Source: Rhodophyticola porphyridii
Lineage (GTDB): Bacteria; Pseudomonadota; Alphaproteobacteria; Rhodobacterales; Rhodobacteraceae
Assembly (NCBI RefSeq): GCF_003688285.1
Contig: NZ_RCNT01000005.1
Location: 197,106 to 261,105, forward strand
Length of the DNA: 64,000 nt
Direction of reading: 5' to 3'
Under the pieces are notes generated by a model that did no database searches, had not been told where the DNA came from, and worked only from the letters and a program-made list of their open reading frames with translations. A program made the position numbers and the translations under genes. Below, piece by piece: positions 9,048 through 17,891 of this stretch; the first letter of the stretch is position 1; each line of letters begins with the position of its first letter.

Positions 9048-10012
9048 CCCAATCGCAACCCCTGGGTGATCTCCGCCATGATCGCCACGGCGATCTCCGC
9101 GGGGCCCTGCGCGCCGATATTCAGACCCACGGGGGCGTGGATGCGCCCGATCTCCTCCAGCGTGAACCCCGCCTCGCTCAGCCGGCCGACCCGTTTCGCA
9201 TGGGTCCGGCTGGACCCAAGACAGCCAAGATAGAACACCTCCGAGCGCAGGGCGGCCGTGATCGCGGGGTCGTCCAGTTTCGGGTCATGGGTCAGCGTCA
9301 CCACCGCGGTGCGCGCATCGAGGCCGATCCCGGCCAGCGCCGCATCGGGCCAGTCCTCCACGATCCGCTCGCCGGGGAACCGGGCCTGCGCGCCGAAGGC
9401 CGGGCGCGGGTCGACCAGCACCGGATCATACCCCGCCATCCGCGCCATCGGCACCAGGGCCTGCGCGATATGGACGGCGCCCACGACGATCATCCGAAGC
9501 GGCGGGTTGTGGATGCCGATGTAGCGGTTGGCATCCATGCCCGAGCGATCCTCCCGGAACCGCGCGGCAAGCCCGTCATCGCCCGGTCCCGCCAGCCAGC
9601 GCTGCCCCTTCTTGATCTCGACCACATAGGCGACGGGCTGGCGCGCGGCGCGCGCATCGACCAGCGCCTCCAGCATTTCCACCGGCAGGACCCGGCCCAC
9701 GGGTTCGACCAGCACCTTGATCGTGCCGCCGCAGGCCAGCCCCACGGCAAAGGCCTCGTCATCGCTCACGCCGAATTCCAGAAGCTGTGCGTCACCCGCC
9801 TCAAGCGCCTCCATCGCCTCGACCACGACCGCGCCCTCGACACAGCCGCCGGAGACCGAGCCCTCCATCTCCCCTTCCGAGGACACCAACAACTGGCTGC
9901 CCACCCGGCGCGGCGCGCTGCCCCAGGTTTCGACCACGGTCGCCAGCACCGCGCCCTTGCCCTGGCGATGCCATTCCAGCGCCCGTTCGGGCAGCTTTTC
10001 CAGATCGTCCAT
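9044..10012 (-). CDS. XdhC/CoxF-family molybdenum hydroxylase maturation factor
   Basis: 322 residues. XdhC proteins bind Moco, help sulfurate it and insert it into xanthine-dehydrogenase-type enzymes. The N-terminal XdhC_CoxI domain is shown by [19 protein letters not shown] and [13 protein letters not shown]; the C-terminal Rossmann-like domain by [19 protein letters not shown] and [15 protein letters not shown] longer upstream reading frame lacks similarity, so the ATG at 10010-10012 is used. Translationally coupled to the MoeA-like gene. Together they form the maturation half of the cox-like cluster. Confidence 0.9.
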   Translation of the reverse strand: MDDLEKLPERALEWHRQGKGAVLATVVETWGSAPRRVGSQLLVSSEGEMEGSVSGGCVEGAVVVEAMEALEAGDAQLLEFGVSDDEAFAVGLACGGTIKVLVEPVGRVLPVEMLEALVDARAARQPVAYVVEIKKGQRWLAGPGDDGLAARFREDRSGMDANRYIGIHNPPLRMIVVGAVHIAQALVPMARMAGYDPVLVDPRPAFGAQARFPGERIVEDWPDAALAGIGLDARTAVVTLTHDPKLDDPAITAALRSEVFYLGCLGSSRTHAKRVGRLSEAGFTLEEIGRIHAPVGLNIGAQGPAEIAVAIMAEITQGLRLG

Positions 10013-10154
10013 CCTGGCCCTCCCGGTGAACCCGCGCGTCTTGCCGCGCGCGTCCGCCTTTCCCGCACCAATCAGGCCGGAAGTGCGGTAGCTCTGCAAG
10101 GAAAATCGACCCCGCGCACCGGGGCGCATGGGGACTGGCGCGGGAGCGGGCAAG

Positions 10155-10186
10155 GAAAAACGCGCGCCCCGGATCGGGGCGCGCGC
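10155..10186 (-). terminator. Rho-independent terminator of the OmpA-like gene
   Basis: GCGCGCCCCG, a 3-base loop and CGGGGCGCGC form a near-perfect 10-bp stem, followed in the minus direction by TTTTT (10156-10160). It lies about 40 bases after the stop at 10229 and isolates the gene from xdhC. Confidence 0.9.
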
Positions 10187-10228
10187 GAGGATGTCCGGGT
10201 GTCGTCTTCCGGTCTCCGCGGGCGTGCG

Positions 10229-12004
10229 TTACTGCGCGGCGGCAACCTGCAGGAGCGGCGTGATCCGGCGCACGACCGCCCGGCGGTTGGCGCGCTCCGG
10301 GCCGTCTGTCTGCACCCGCAGATTGGATTCGCCGTAGCCCTGCACCACCAGATTTTCCGGCGGCACGTCGAAGTATTCCGAAAGGGCCAGAGCGACGGAT
10401 TCCGCCCGCCGGTCGGACAGGGTCAGGTTCATCGCGGCCCCGCCCACGGCATCGGTGTGGCCTTCGATCAGGAAGATCTCGCCCGGGTTCTCGTCGATCA
10501 TGTCGCTGAGCAGCCGGCCGATCATCGTCAGCTCCTCCGCCTGGGAGGGCGAGATAGCGGCGGAGCCGGTTTCGAAGGTGATGTTGTCCAGATCGATGGC
10601 GGGCGCCAGCAGGCGGACCTCGCGGATGTCGCGCACCTGCGCCAGCGAGAAGCGACGGTCGATCAGCGCCTGACGTTCCAGCGCCGCCCGCAGATCTCCG
10701 TCATTCGTGGTCTCGATCGGGGTCGGCAAGGTGGCCACATCCACCGGCTCGGCCCGGTTCGTATCGTCGATAAGCACGGTTTCGGTGCCGTCCGGCGCGA
10801 TCGAGACGCGACGGACCACCCGCAATTCGGCATCGCGCACGGTGATCACCTGAAAGCCGTCGGGCCGGGTGACCGTGGTCAGCGTCGAGCCGTCGGAGAA
10901 GGTCTGCGTCTGGACTTCGGAGCCCGGCTGGCGCAGCAGCGCGTTGTCGTCCTTCAGAATCTCGTAGCTGCCGTCGCTTCGCTGCACCACGACGCGGTCA
11001 TCGGTCTGGCTTACGACTTCGCGGTTGCCGTTGAGGATCGAGCCGACGACGACTGCACCCGCCCCGATCAGCAAGGCGCGTTCGAGGTTCGAGAGCCCGT
11101 CATCGTCATTGCCGGCCGCGGGGGCGGCGGTCGTTTCGGCACCGGCCTCCGCCGTGGCCTCGCCCGAGGCGGATTGCTCGAAATCCTCGGAACTGGAGCG
11201 GGAGTTCTCCTCGGTCACGGTTTCGGTCGTGACCTCGGCCTCAGACTCGCCCTCGGCGCCCAAGGCCGCGAGGGGGGCTTGCGTCTCCTCCTCGGTGGCG
11301 GCGGCGTCGGCCTCAGCGGTCGCGGTTTCGGATGTCGCGGTCTCTGTCGATCCCGCGTCCGTCGTTTCGGTTTCCGTGACCTCGGTGTCCTGTGTCTCGG
11401 CGGTGTCCGATATCTCCGCCGGGGGTGTCCCGGCCTCGCCAGTGACGGCAGCCTCGGCTTCGGTCTCGACCGTCGCGTCGGTTTCAGTCTCCGCCGTGCT
11501 TTCGGGGGCCGGCGTCTCCGTCTCGGATGTGGCGTCCCCCTCGGCAGCGGCTTCCGCTTCGACAGCGGTTTCGGCGTCCGCGGCGGGCGCCTCGGCGGTG
11601 GCGTCTGTCTCTGCCCCGGCCTCGGTCTCGGTCTGTGTTTCGGTCTGCGCCTCCGCTTCGGCAGCGGCGGCTTCTGCTTCTTCCACTGCGGCCTCCAGCT
11701 CAGCCTGTGCGGCGGCTTCGGCCTCTGCGGCGGCGGCTTCGGCGTCCGCGGCGGCCTGAGCCTCCGCTTCGGTGGCGGCCTCTGCCTCCACGGCAGCCTC
11801 GGCGGCTGCGGCCTCGGCCTCGGCTTCGGCGGCTGCGTCTGCCGCGGCCTGTTCGCCAAGCAGAAGGCAATCCGCCTCTGACGTGCCCTCGGGGCATTCG
11901 AATTCCGGTACGGCCTCTCCCAATCCCTGCGCCGGCAACGTTCCCGGCATGGCGAGGGCGAGGCTGGCAATCAGGGCGGTGGACGTTTTCAGCGAAAGTC
12001 GCAT
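10229..12004 (-). CDS. OmpA-family protein with long Ala/Glu/Thr-rich low-complexity region
   Basis: 591 residues. N-terminal signal peptide (LIASLALAMPGTLPAQ), then residues ~50-290 of Ala/Glu followed by Glu/Thr/Ala repeats, a short hydrophobic helix (LERALLIGAGAVVVGSIL, ~305-322), a beta-rich linker with repeated VVQRSDGSYEILKD-like units, and a C-terminal OmpA peptidoglycan-binding domain (ITFETGSAAISPSQAEEL, IEGHTDAVGGAAMN, LSDRRAESVA, VQGYGESN). It probably links the envelope to peptidoglycan. It interrupts the cox-like genes but has its own terminator. The repeat composition matches the protein at 592-1248. Confidence 0.88.
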   Translation of the reverse strand: MRLSLKTSTALIASLALAMPGTLPAQGLGEAVPEFECPEGTSEADCLLLGEQAAADAAAEAEAEAAAAEAAVEAEAATEAEAQAAADAEAAAAEAEAAAQAELEAAVEEAEAAAAEAEAQTETQTETEAGAETDATAEAPAADAETAVEAEAAAEGDATSETETPAPESTAETETDATVETEAEAAVTGEAGTPPAEISDTAETQDTEVTETETTDAGSTETATSETATAEADAAATEEETQAPLAALGAEGESEAEVTTETVTEENSRSSSEDFEQSASGEATAEAGAETTAAPAAGNDDDGLSNLERALLIGAGAVVVGSILNGNREVVSQTDDRVVVQRSDGSYEILKDDNALLRQPGSEVQTQTFSDGSTLTTVTRPDGFQVITVRDAELRVVRRVSIAPDGTETVLIDDTNRAEPVDVATLPTPIETTNDGDLRAALERQALIDRRFSLAQVRDIREVRLLAPAIDLDNITFETGSAAISPSQAEELTMIGRLLSDMIDENPGEIFLIEGHTDAVGGAAMNLTLSDRRAESVALALSEYFDVPPENLVVQGYGESNLRVQTDGPERANRRAVVRRITPLLQVAAAQ

Positions 12005-12024
12005 GGTCTTATTCCCGAAATGTT

Positions 12025-13335
12025 TCAGTGCGAGAGGTTAACGGCCCCGTCAGCCAAAAGTTCCCGCTCCGGCCCGGGCGCCTCGCGCGCCAGCCACTCG
12101 CGCAGACGCGCGGCCTCTCCCGGATCGGCCCCATCCGACAGCGCCGCGGCCAGCCCTTCCAGAGCGGCGATGTTATGGCCCGCGCGGAACGTATCCACAT
12201 GGGGCAGGATCGCGCGGATGCCCGCCGCTTTCGGCGCGAACCCCTCCCACCGCAGCAGCGGGTTCAGCCAGATCACGCGCCGCGCCGACAGGTGCAGCCG
12301 CTCCATCTCGCGGGCCAGGGCCTCCGGGTCGTCCCGGTCGAGCCCGTCGGTGATCAGCAAGACCACCGCGCCCTGCCCCAGCACCCGGCGGGACCAGTCG
12401 CGGTTGAACGCATGCAGGCAGGCCCCGATCCGCGTGCCCCCCTCCCAGTCCTGCGCCTCGGCCCCGGCCGCGGCCAGCGCCGCGTCCACATCCCGCTGAC
12501 CCAGATGCCGGGTGATATTGGTCAGCCGGGTGCCGAAGGTGAAGGCATGCACCCGCGCCCAACCCGCGCCCTTGCGGTTCGCAACCGCATGCAGGAAATG
12601 CAGAACCGCCCGGGAATAGGCGGACATCGAGCCCGAGATATCGCAAAGGCACACCAGATTGGGCCAGCGCAGGCGGCGTCGGCGCATCTCGAACCCGGTG
12701 ATCTCCCCGCCCTGCCGCATCGCCGCCCGCATGGTGCGCCGCCAATCCGGCAGGGCACCGCCGCGCGCGGCCATGGTCCGGCGGCTTTGCAGGGGCCGGA
12801 CCGGCAGGCTCAGAGCCGCCAGCATCCGTTTCGCCGCCGCGATCTCGGCCGTACTCATCTGTTCGAAATCGAGGCTGCGCAACCTTTCCTCCCCGGACAT
12901 GGTGAAGGAGGCATCGACCTCGATCTCGGTGCCCTCCTCCTCGCCCATGCCCTCGGGCAGATCCCGCGCCGCCCCGTCGAGCAGCGCCTCGGCGGCCCGT
13001 TTCTCCGCCGGTTTGGCAAGACGGTCCTCGGCGACGCCGCGGATCGCCGGCAGCATCATCGCCATCATGTGTTCCAGATAACGCGGATCGCGCCAGAACA
13101 GCCGGAACACCTGCGCGAAAACAATGCGCTGTTCGGGGCGCGAAACGAAACAGGCGTGAAGCGTCCAGTAGAAATCGGTCCGGTCAGAGAAGCCCGCGGC
13201 CTCCACCGCACGGATCGCCTCGACCACCCGCCCCGGACCGATGGGCAAGCCCGCCTTGCGCAAGGCCCGCGCGAAATGGGTGATGTTGCCCGCAAGGCGC
13301 GGAGTTTCAGGAAGCTCCAGCGGCGTATGCTCCAT
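12025..13335 (-). CDS. coxE: CoxE-like von Willebrand factor A protein
   Basis: 436 residues. The VWA domain in the C-terminal half has an intact metal-ion-dependent adhesion site: DISGSMS, a GGTRIG threonine and LLITDGLDRDD. The N-terminal part matches the DUF58/CoxE helical region. CoxE works with the AAA+ ATPase CoxD to build the Cu/Mo site in Oligotropha carboxidovorans CODH; other members pair with MoxR ATPases. Start at 13333-13335 has AAGGA upstream. Its ATPase partner is the gene at 13855-14754, separated by an opposite-strand broken gene. Role in maturing the form II enzyme is inference from context. Confidence 0.87.
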   Translation of the reverse strand: MEHTPLELPETPRLAGNITHFARALRKAGLPIGPGRVVEAIRAVEAAGFSDRTDFYWTLHACFVSRPEQRIVFAQVFRLFWRDPRYLEHMMAMMLPAIRGVAEDRLAKPAEKRAAEALLDGAARDLPEGMGEEEGTEIEVDASFTMSGEERLRSLDFEQMSTAEIAAAKRMLAALSLPVRPLQSRRTMAARGGALPDWRRTMRAAMRQGGEITGFEMRRRRLRWPNLVCLCDISGSMSAYSRAVLHFLHAVANRKGAGWARVHAFTFGTRLTNITRHLGQRDVDAALAAAGAEAQDWEGGTRIGACLHAFNRDWSRRVLGQGAVVLLITDGLDRDDPEALAREMERLHLSARRVIWLNPLLRWEGFAPKAAGIRAILPHVDTFRAGHNIAALEGLAAALSDGADPGEAARLREWLAREAPGPERELLADGAVNLSH

Positions 13336-13471
13336 GGTTTGTCCTTCTGCGAAAGCCAAATCCGAAAATCGCGGGGCCGCCACCTTGGCCGCGCAACGGT
13401 CTGTTTTTGAACCCGGCATGTCAAGCACGCGACCCACGGGCACAACATCAACACATCATGGACCTCAAGCA

Positions 13472-13828
13472 ATGACAAAGACTGCAGTTGCGGTGGTTTC
13501 AGCCCTTTTGATCACCGCCATCGGCATCCCGTTCGCGCCCATGGCCGAGGCATAGTCGCGGGACGTCGGCGGTGGTTTCGCAGAAACACCGAACGACGGC
13601 GGATCGCGCCCGGATCGTGGCGGCGATGGATTTTCCCCATCGGGTGGTGACAACGACCATGAAAGAAACGGGTCCGGCGGCAGCTTTAGCTGTCCGCCAA
13701 CCAGCGACCCGGATGCAACCGGTGTCTGCGGATTGCCGCTTCTGGCCAAAGACGCTGTGTGCAACGGGCGCGGAGGCGGCAGCAGCACAGGGCCTGATGG
13801 TGGGTTTGTCTGTACCGTTCCAGACTGA
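13472..13828 (+). pseudogene. Secreted Cys/Gly-rich small protein split by an in-frame TAG
   Basis: ATG 13472 opens a 27-codon frame encoding a textbook signal peptide (AVAVVSALLITAIGIPFA, then PMAEA) that stops at TAG 13553-13555. The same frame then stays open for 90 codons to TGA 13826-13828 and reads as a coherent Gly/Asp-rich mature domain with four cysteines (SCPPTSDP, GVCGLP, AVCNG, FVCTVPD). A single change (for example CAG to TAG at codon 28) would restore a 118-residue secreted protein. Options are a recent nonsense mutation, a sequencing error, or amber readthrough. It sits alone on the plus strand between coxE and moxR. Confidence 0.6.
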
Positions 13829-13839
13829 CAGCATACACG

Positions 13840-13863
13840 GTGACCTGAGCCAGCTCAGGTCAC
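13840..13863. terminator. Perfect palindrome at the convergent ends of the secreted-protein gene and moxR
   Basis: GTGACCTGAGC (13840-13850), loop CA, GCTCAGGTCAC (13853-13863): an 11-bp perfect stem. It contains the moxR stop codon (13855-13857) and has no U tract, so it may terminate, stall, or protect the 3' end of either transcript, or bind a dimeric protein. Confidence 0.45.
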
Positions 13864-14754
13864 TGCGACCGCGGCGCGCGCCTCGTCCAGAATCCGTTTC
13901 GCTTCGGAGCCTTCGAGACGCTGGATATCGTCCTGATACTTCAGGATCGCGCCCAGTGTGTCGGCGATCACATCGGGGCTCAGTTCGACCACATCCAGCG
14001 CCAGCAGGCATTTCGCCCAATCGATCGTTTCCGCCACGCCCGGTTTCTTGAACAGATCCTCGGTTCTGAGCCGCTGGACGAAAGCCACGACTTCGCGGCT
14101 CAAGGCCTCGGACGCGTCGGGAACGCGGGCCCGGATGATCCGCATCTCGCGGTCGAAATCGGGGTAGTCGACCCAGTGATAGAGGCAGCGGCGTTTCAGT
14201 GCGTCATGCACCTCGCGCGTGCGGTTCGAGGTCAGGATCACGATGGGCGGCTCGGGCGCCCGGATCGTGCCCAGTTCGGGGATCGTCACCTGAAAGTCCG
14301 ACAGCGCCTCCAAAAGGAACGCCTCGAACGGCTCGTCGGTCCGGTCCAACTCGTCGATCAGAAGCACCGGCGCGCCCGCCGCATCCGGTCGCATCGCTTG
14401 CAACAAGGGCCGTTCGATCAGGTAATCGGCGGAAAACAGCGCCTTGGTCAGCACCTCCTTGTCCGCCCCGCCCTCGGCCTCGGCGGCGCGGATCGCGACC
14501 ATCTGCGCCGCGAAATTCCATTCATAGACGGCGCTGGCCGCATCCAGCCCCTCGTAACATTGCAGGCGGATCAGGCGGCGTCCGAGGCTTGCCGCAATCG
14601 CCTTAGCGATCTCGGTCTTGCCGGTGCCGGCCTCGCCTTCGAGAAACAGGGGACGGCCCAGTTTCAGGGACAGGAACACCACCGTCGCCAACGGTCGGCC
14701 ACACACGTAATTCTGCGCAGCGAGGGCTTGGGTGACCGCATCGATGCTTTGCAT
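13855..14754 (-). CDS. coxD: MoxR/CoxD-family AAA+ ATPase
   Basis: 299 residues. Walker A GEAGTGKT with Lys46, Walker B VLLIDELDRTDE, sensor-type ILTSNRTREVHDALKRRC. The ATG 14752-14754 follows a strong AGGAGGAGAGG ribosome site; a longer frame upstream has no family similarity. MoxR ATPases act as chaperones with a VWA partner, here the CoxE-like protein encoded just downstream. In CODH clusters CoxD promotes active-site maturation. I infer the same for the local hydroxylase. Confidence in family is high, in the specific symbol moderate. Confidence 0.9.
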   Translation of the reverse strand: MQSIDAVTQALAAQNYVCGRPLATVVFLSLKLGRPLFLEGEAGTGKTEIAKAIAASLGRRLIRLQCYEGLDAASAVYEWNFAAQMVAIRAAEAEGGADKEVLTKALFSADYLIERPLLQAMRPDAAGAPVLLIDELDRTDEPFEAFLLEALSDFQVTIPELGTIRAPEPPIVILTSNRTREVHDALKRRCLYHWVDYPDFDREMRIIRARVPDASEALSREVVAFVQRLRTEDLFKKPGVAETIDWAKCLLALDVVELSPDVIADTLGAILKYQDDIQRLEGSEAKRILDEARAAVAVT

Positions 14755-14984
14755 GGCCTCTCCTCCTTGAGCGCCCATCAAGGCGGCGCAGATCATCACC
14801 GTCAAGCCCCGCCTTGGGCCGCCACGAAACAATCGCGCCCTTTCGTTGACCCGATTACCCCTTCTGACACCGTTAAGGTTTTGGTAACTATTCCCCCAAG
14901 AAAAACCACATCCGATGCGCGGCGCTGCCACAGTTGTCTCCCATGACGGCAGCGGTACGAGTTGATTAGTTTTGAGAGAGTGTC

Positions 14985-15923
14985 ATGAGTAACCCGACCC
15001 CGCCGAGCCACGACTCGCGCCAGTCCTGGCTGGCCCACCTGACCGAGATCGGTCGTGCGCATGGTTTTTTCGAACGGATCGGGAAGCGGCATTCGGCGCT
15101 GTTCGTCGAAGAGGGCCCCACCCTTCTGGTCACGTTCGACGAGGCCGCCCGCGTCTACGGCCAGACGGAAGACGGCCTGCCCATCGGTTTCGATGCCGTG
15201 CAACGCCATGAATGGTCGCTTCTGAACATCATGGCCTCGGGGCAAAGCTGGTTCCGCGACGCAGATCTCTATGCGTTTTTCGACAAGCTGGTGGACGAGG
15301 GCTTCTTCGACAGCTTCGACCGGGTGGTGTTTCTGGGGGCGGGGCCGATGTGCGGCTATGCGGCCTGCGCCTATGCGGTGACTTCGCCGGGGGCGCGGGT
15401 GCTGGCGCTTGGGCCGGCGGCTACGCAGGATCGCGAAGACGCACCCTTCGACATGAGGTTCCGCGGCGCCCGGCGGCTGAACTTCACCGATCGCTACGGC
15501 TATGCACCCTATATGGTAGACGGTACGACCCAGACGACCATCGTCTATGACCCCTACGATCCGCCCTCGGCGGCGCATGCGGCACTGTTCCGCGCGCCCA
15601 ACACCATGCGCCTTCCCATGCGCTGGTGCGGGGCCAACCTGTTCCCGCTTCTGGCACGCGACGGCGCGCTCGCCCGCCTGCTGCAGGACGCCGCACGGGG
15701 TAGAATGACAGTCCACGGTTTTGCGAAGATCACCCGCAACGCCCGGCGCAACGACCCGGCCTATCTGAAACGGCTGATGGCCCGCGCGCTCGACAAGGGG
15801 CGCCGCGCCCTGGCCCGCAAGGTCGCTGCCCATGGTGCCGAGGTAACCGGCCACCCGGACTTCGCCGCCGCGCTGCAGACGCTCGGTGCGGCGCCCGGGT
15901 CACAGCCCACCCTCCCGGCGTAG
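14985..15923 (+). CDS. Conserved protein of a roseobacter family sometimes named PAPS reductase, probably wrongly
   Basis: 312 residues. The family is recognisable from [52 protein letters not shown]-type (part) and [12 protein letters not shown]. The [11 protein letters not shown] turn resembles a nucleophile elbow of alpha/beta-hydrolase folds, with Met-Cys where Ser would be expected. I see none of the motifs of phosphoadenosine phosphosulfate reductases. The last 24 bases overlap the 3' end of ureG on the opposite strand. Start has no strong ribosome site but begins at the conserved region's expected offset. Function unknown. Confidence 0.7.
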   Translation: MSNPTPPSHDSRQSWLAHLTEIGRAHGFFERIGKRHSALFVEEGPTLLVTFDEAARVYGQTEDGLPIGFDAVQRHEWSLLNIMASGQSWFRDADLYAFFDKLVDEGFFDSFDRVVFLGAGPMCGYAACAYAVTSPGARVLALGPAATQDREDAPFDMRFRGARRLNFTDRYGYAPYMVDGTTQTTIVYDPYDPPSAAHAALFRAPNTMRLPMRWCGANLFPLLARDGALARLLQDAARGRMTVHGFAKITRNARRNDPAYLKRLMARALDKGRRALARKVAAHGAEVTGHPDFAAALQTLGAAPGSQPTLPA

Positions 15924-16511
15924 GAACGCCACCACCTCGGCCACGCCCCGGCCCTCGCGCAGGGTCGCCATCACGAAGGGCCGCGCGCCCCGCGCCGTCT
16001 CCGCATCGCGCCGCAGCATGTCCAGATCGACGCCCACATAGGGCGCCAGATCGGTCTTGTTGATGATCAGCAGATCGGAACGGGTCAGACCCGGCCCCTT
16101 CTTTCGCGGAATGTCCTGCCCGGCCGCCGTGTCGATCACATAGAGCGTCAGATCGGCCAGTTCCGGGCTGAAGGTCGCGGCCAGATTGTCGCCGCCGGAT
16201 TCGATGAAAATCACATCCAGATCGGGCAGCCGTTCGCGGAACTCCGCCACCGCCGCAAGATTGATCGAGGCGTCTTCGCGGATCGCCGTATGCGGGCAGC
16301 CCCCGGTTTCCACGCCCTTGATCCGGTCGGCGGGCAAGACCTGCGCGCGCAGCAGGAACTCCGCATCCTCGGCGGTGTAGATATCGTTGGTGATGACAGC
16401 CACGGAAAACTCCGCCGCCATCGCCCGGCAAAGCTCCGCCGTCAGCGTGGTCTTGCCCACGCCCACCGGCCCGCCGATCCCGACCCTGAGGGGCCCGTTC
16501 GCATGTGCCAA
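15900..16511 (-). CDS. ureG: Urease accessory GTPase UreG
   Basis: 203 residues from a TTG at 16509-16511, preceded by AAGGGAG; an ATG at 16593-16595 would add 28 basic residues not typical of UreG. UreG hydrolyses GTP to load Ni2+ into apo-urease with UreD-UreF. Seen: P-loop [20 protein letters not shown], metal-binding [25 protein letters not shown] and guanine motif NKTD. Length is typical. Last gene of the urease run; its 3' end overlaps the convergent neighbour by 24 bases. Confidence 0.93.
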   Translation of the reverse strand: MAHANGPLRVGIGGPVGVGKTTLTAELCRAMAAEFSVAVITNDIYTAEDAEFLLRAQVLPADRIKGVETGGCPHTAIREDASINLAAVAEFRERLPDLDVIFIESGGDNLAATFSPELADLTLYVIDTAAGQDIPRKKGPGLTRSDLLIINKTDLAPYVGVDLDMLRRDAETARGARPFVMATLREGRGVAEVVAFLRREGGL

Positions 16512-16610
16512 TAATCCGATCTCCCTTCCGATCTGCCGCCCGGCCCGATGCGATCGGAGCGGGCGGCGTTTGCTTCGGTATTCCGTGTGCGCCACGCGCG
16601 CCCGGGCGAT

Positions 16611-17279
16611 TCAGCTGCGAAACAGCCGCACCTCCAGCCGCTCATGGATCATCGCCGCCAGATCGGACCCGAAGGCCGCGCCGCCGAGATCGTCAAGCGT
16701 GGCCCCAACCGCGTCTGCCGCCACCTCCGTCACGACATCGTGCAACCCGGCCAGCACCGCCTGCCCCTGCGACTGCCCCAACGGGATGAACCGCACCCCC
16801 GCCGAGACGAGATTGGCGGCGAAGGCATGCAGCATCAGCCGCGCGACCGTTTCCGCCGGCACCGCCAGCTCCGCCGCCGCCACGCCCAGAGCCACCGGAT
16901 AGGGCAAGGGCGGCACCGGATGGCCCATTGCCGTCAGGGTCCGCGCCAGCGCCGCGCCCTGATCACGGGTTTCTTCCCAACGTTCGGCGGAGCCCGCAAG
17001 CGCTTCGGCATGTTCGGCAAGGCCGGCGGGGTCCTCCCCGGCCATGGCGCGGCCCAGCAGGATTGCGTCATTGCGCCCCGCGCCCGCGCGCAACACTCCC
17101 TCGATCCAGAGCGACAGGCTTGCCGCGTCGGTCACCTCGCCCGCGTCCATCGCCGCCTCCAGCCCATGGGAATAGGCATAGGCGCTGACCGGAAAACCCG
17201 GCGACAGCCATTGGGTCAGGCGCAAGAGCCCATCGCCGGGCGATGCGGCCTCAATGGGCATGGGAATGAGTGCGGCCAT
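16611..17279 (-). CDS. ureF: Urease accessory protein UreF
   Basis: 222 residues from ATG 17277-17279; an internal ATG at 17259-17261 is also possible, and neither has a clear ribosome site. UreF is the GTPase-coupling factor in the UreD-UreF-UreG complex. Family signatures: LLRLTQWLSPGFPVSAYAYSHGLE-like N-terminus (quoted in part), RNDAILLGRA, and the helical C-terminus with VRFIPLGQSQGQ. The start overlaps the 3' end of ureE, so the two are probably translated in a coupled way. Confidence 0.9.
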   Translation of the reverse strand: MAALIPMPIEAASPGDGLLRLTQWLSPGFPVSAYAYSHGLEAAMDAGEVTDAASLSLWIEGVLRAGAGRNDAILLGRAMAGEDPAGLAEHAEALAGSAERWEETRDQGAALARTLTAMGHPVPPLPYPVALGVAAAELAVPAETVARLMLHAFAANLVSAGVRFIPLGQSQGQAVLAGLHDVVTEVAADAVGATLDDLGGAAFGSDLAAMIHERLEVRLFRS

Positions 17280-17694
17280 GTCCGTAGGCGCCGCCTTCCG
17301 GCGTGAAGGGCGCGGTGAGGGCCACCGTCTCAGCGCCGAGGCCCGCAAGCATCCCGGCCAGCACGTGGTCGGCGCGGATCAGCAGGTGGTCGCCCATGAT
17401 CTGGCAGGGCGTGTGCCGGTTGCCGATATGCCAGGCCAGCCGAGGCAGATCGCCAGTCACTTTCAGCACCGGCTCCGCCGCCGCACGGATCTCGATCATC
17501 TCCCCCAGGCCGGTTTCCAGCGCGTCGCCGTCGTCAAGCGATACGGTCTCGGCCAGATCCACCATCAGCTCGGCCCCCGCCTCGGTCACCAGCCGCTTGC
17601 GGCGCAGAAAACGCGCCTCGTAATCCAGCACAAGCCGGTCGGCGGCGGGGCCGGACCAATGCCCGGCTTTATGAACGATCTGGGCGGCGGTCAT
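17251..17694 (-). CDS. ureE: Urease nickel metallochaperone UreE
   Basis: 147 residues. UreE dimer delivers nickel to UreG/urease. Seen: N-terminal peptide-binding-like domain, a central metal-binding domain with HIGNRHTPCQI and DHVLAGMLAGLGA, and a short His-rich tail (HGRTHSHAH) for nickel buffering. Start ATG 17692-17694 matches the family; a long upstream open frame covers a structured, probably non-coding leader. Overlaps ureF. Confidence 0.93.
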   Translation of the reverse strand: MTAAQIVHKAGHWSGPAADRLVLDYEARFLRRKRLVTEAGAELMVDLAETVSLDDGDALETGLGEMIEIRAAAEPVLKVTGDLPRLAWHIGNRHTPCQIMGDHLLIRADHVLAGMLAGLGAETVALTAPFTPEGGAYGHGRTHSHAH

Positions 17695-17721
17695 GGGCGG
17701 CGGTGTCCTTGATTTCGGCTG

Positions 17722-17822
17722 GTGCAGGGGCGGGTCGCGAGAGACGATAAAGGGCGTGCCGGCGGGTGCAATCCCCGTACCGGGCCAAGGTCGGGCCGGC
17801 AGCAACGACCTGCCCGCCAATT
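17722..17822. other. Hairpin-rich leader upstream of ureE (candidate structured RNA)
   Basis: About 100 bases rich in nested complementarity: TGCCGGC pairs with GCCGGCA around an inner GGG-TGCAAT-CCC loop; AGGTCG pairs with CGACCT around a 12-base loop; outer GGGCGGG-type and CCTGCCCGCC arms can close the whole. It lies between the DUF1127 terminator and the ureE start, so on the minus strand it would be the ureE 5' UTR; on the plus strand it could be a small RNA. I could not match it to the SRP RNA core (no GGAA tetraloop stem) or to a nickel-cobalt riboswitch. Confidence 0.45.
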
Positions 17823-17835
17823 CATCGCATTGCAC

Positions 17836-17866
17836 AAAAAAAAGGCGCCCCTTGACGGACCGCCTT
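17836..17866 (-). terminator. Terminator of the DUF1127 gene
   Basis: On the minus strand, AAGGCG ... CGCCTT hairpin (17842-17866) followed by eight T (17836-17843), about 25 bases after the DUF1127 stop at 17892. It implies that ureE needs its own promoter downstream, or antitermination. Confidence 0.7.
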
Positions 17867-17891
17867 CCTGCAGTGCCAGCGCGCTGGCGGT

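Noticed and set aside
9137-11881. 914-codon plus-strand frame ending in a Gly/Leu/Cys-rich tail
   Set aside because: Complement of xdhC and the OmpA-like gene; the Gly-rich part is the reverse of Ala/Glu repeats.
17722-17822. Call as SRP (4.5S) RNA
   Set aside because: The GTACCGGGCCAAGGTC stretch resembles the 5' half of alphaproteobacterial SRP domain IV, but the required short stem with a GGAA-type tetraloop and AGCAG side does not form. Kept only as an unnamed structured element.
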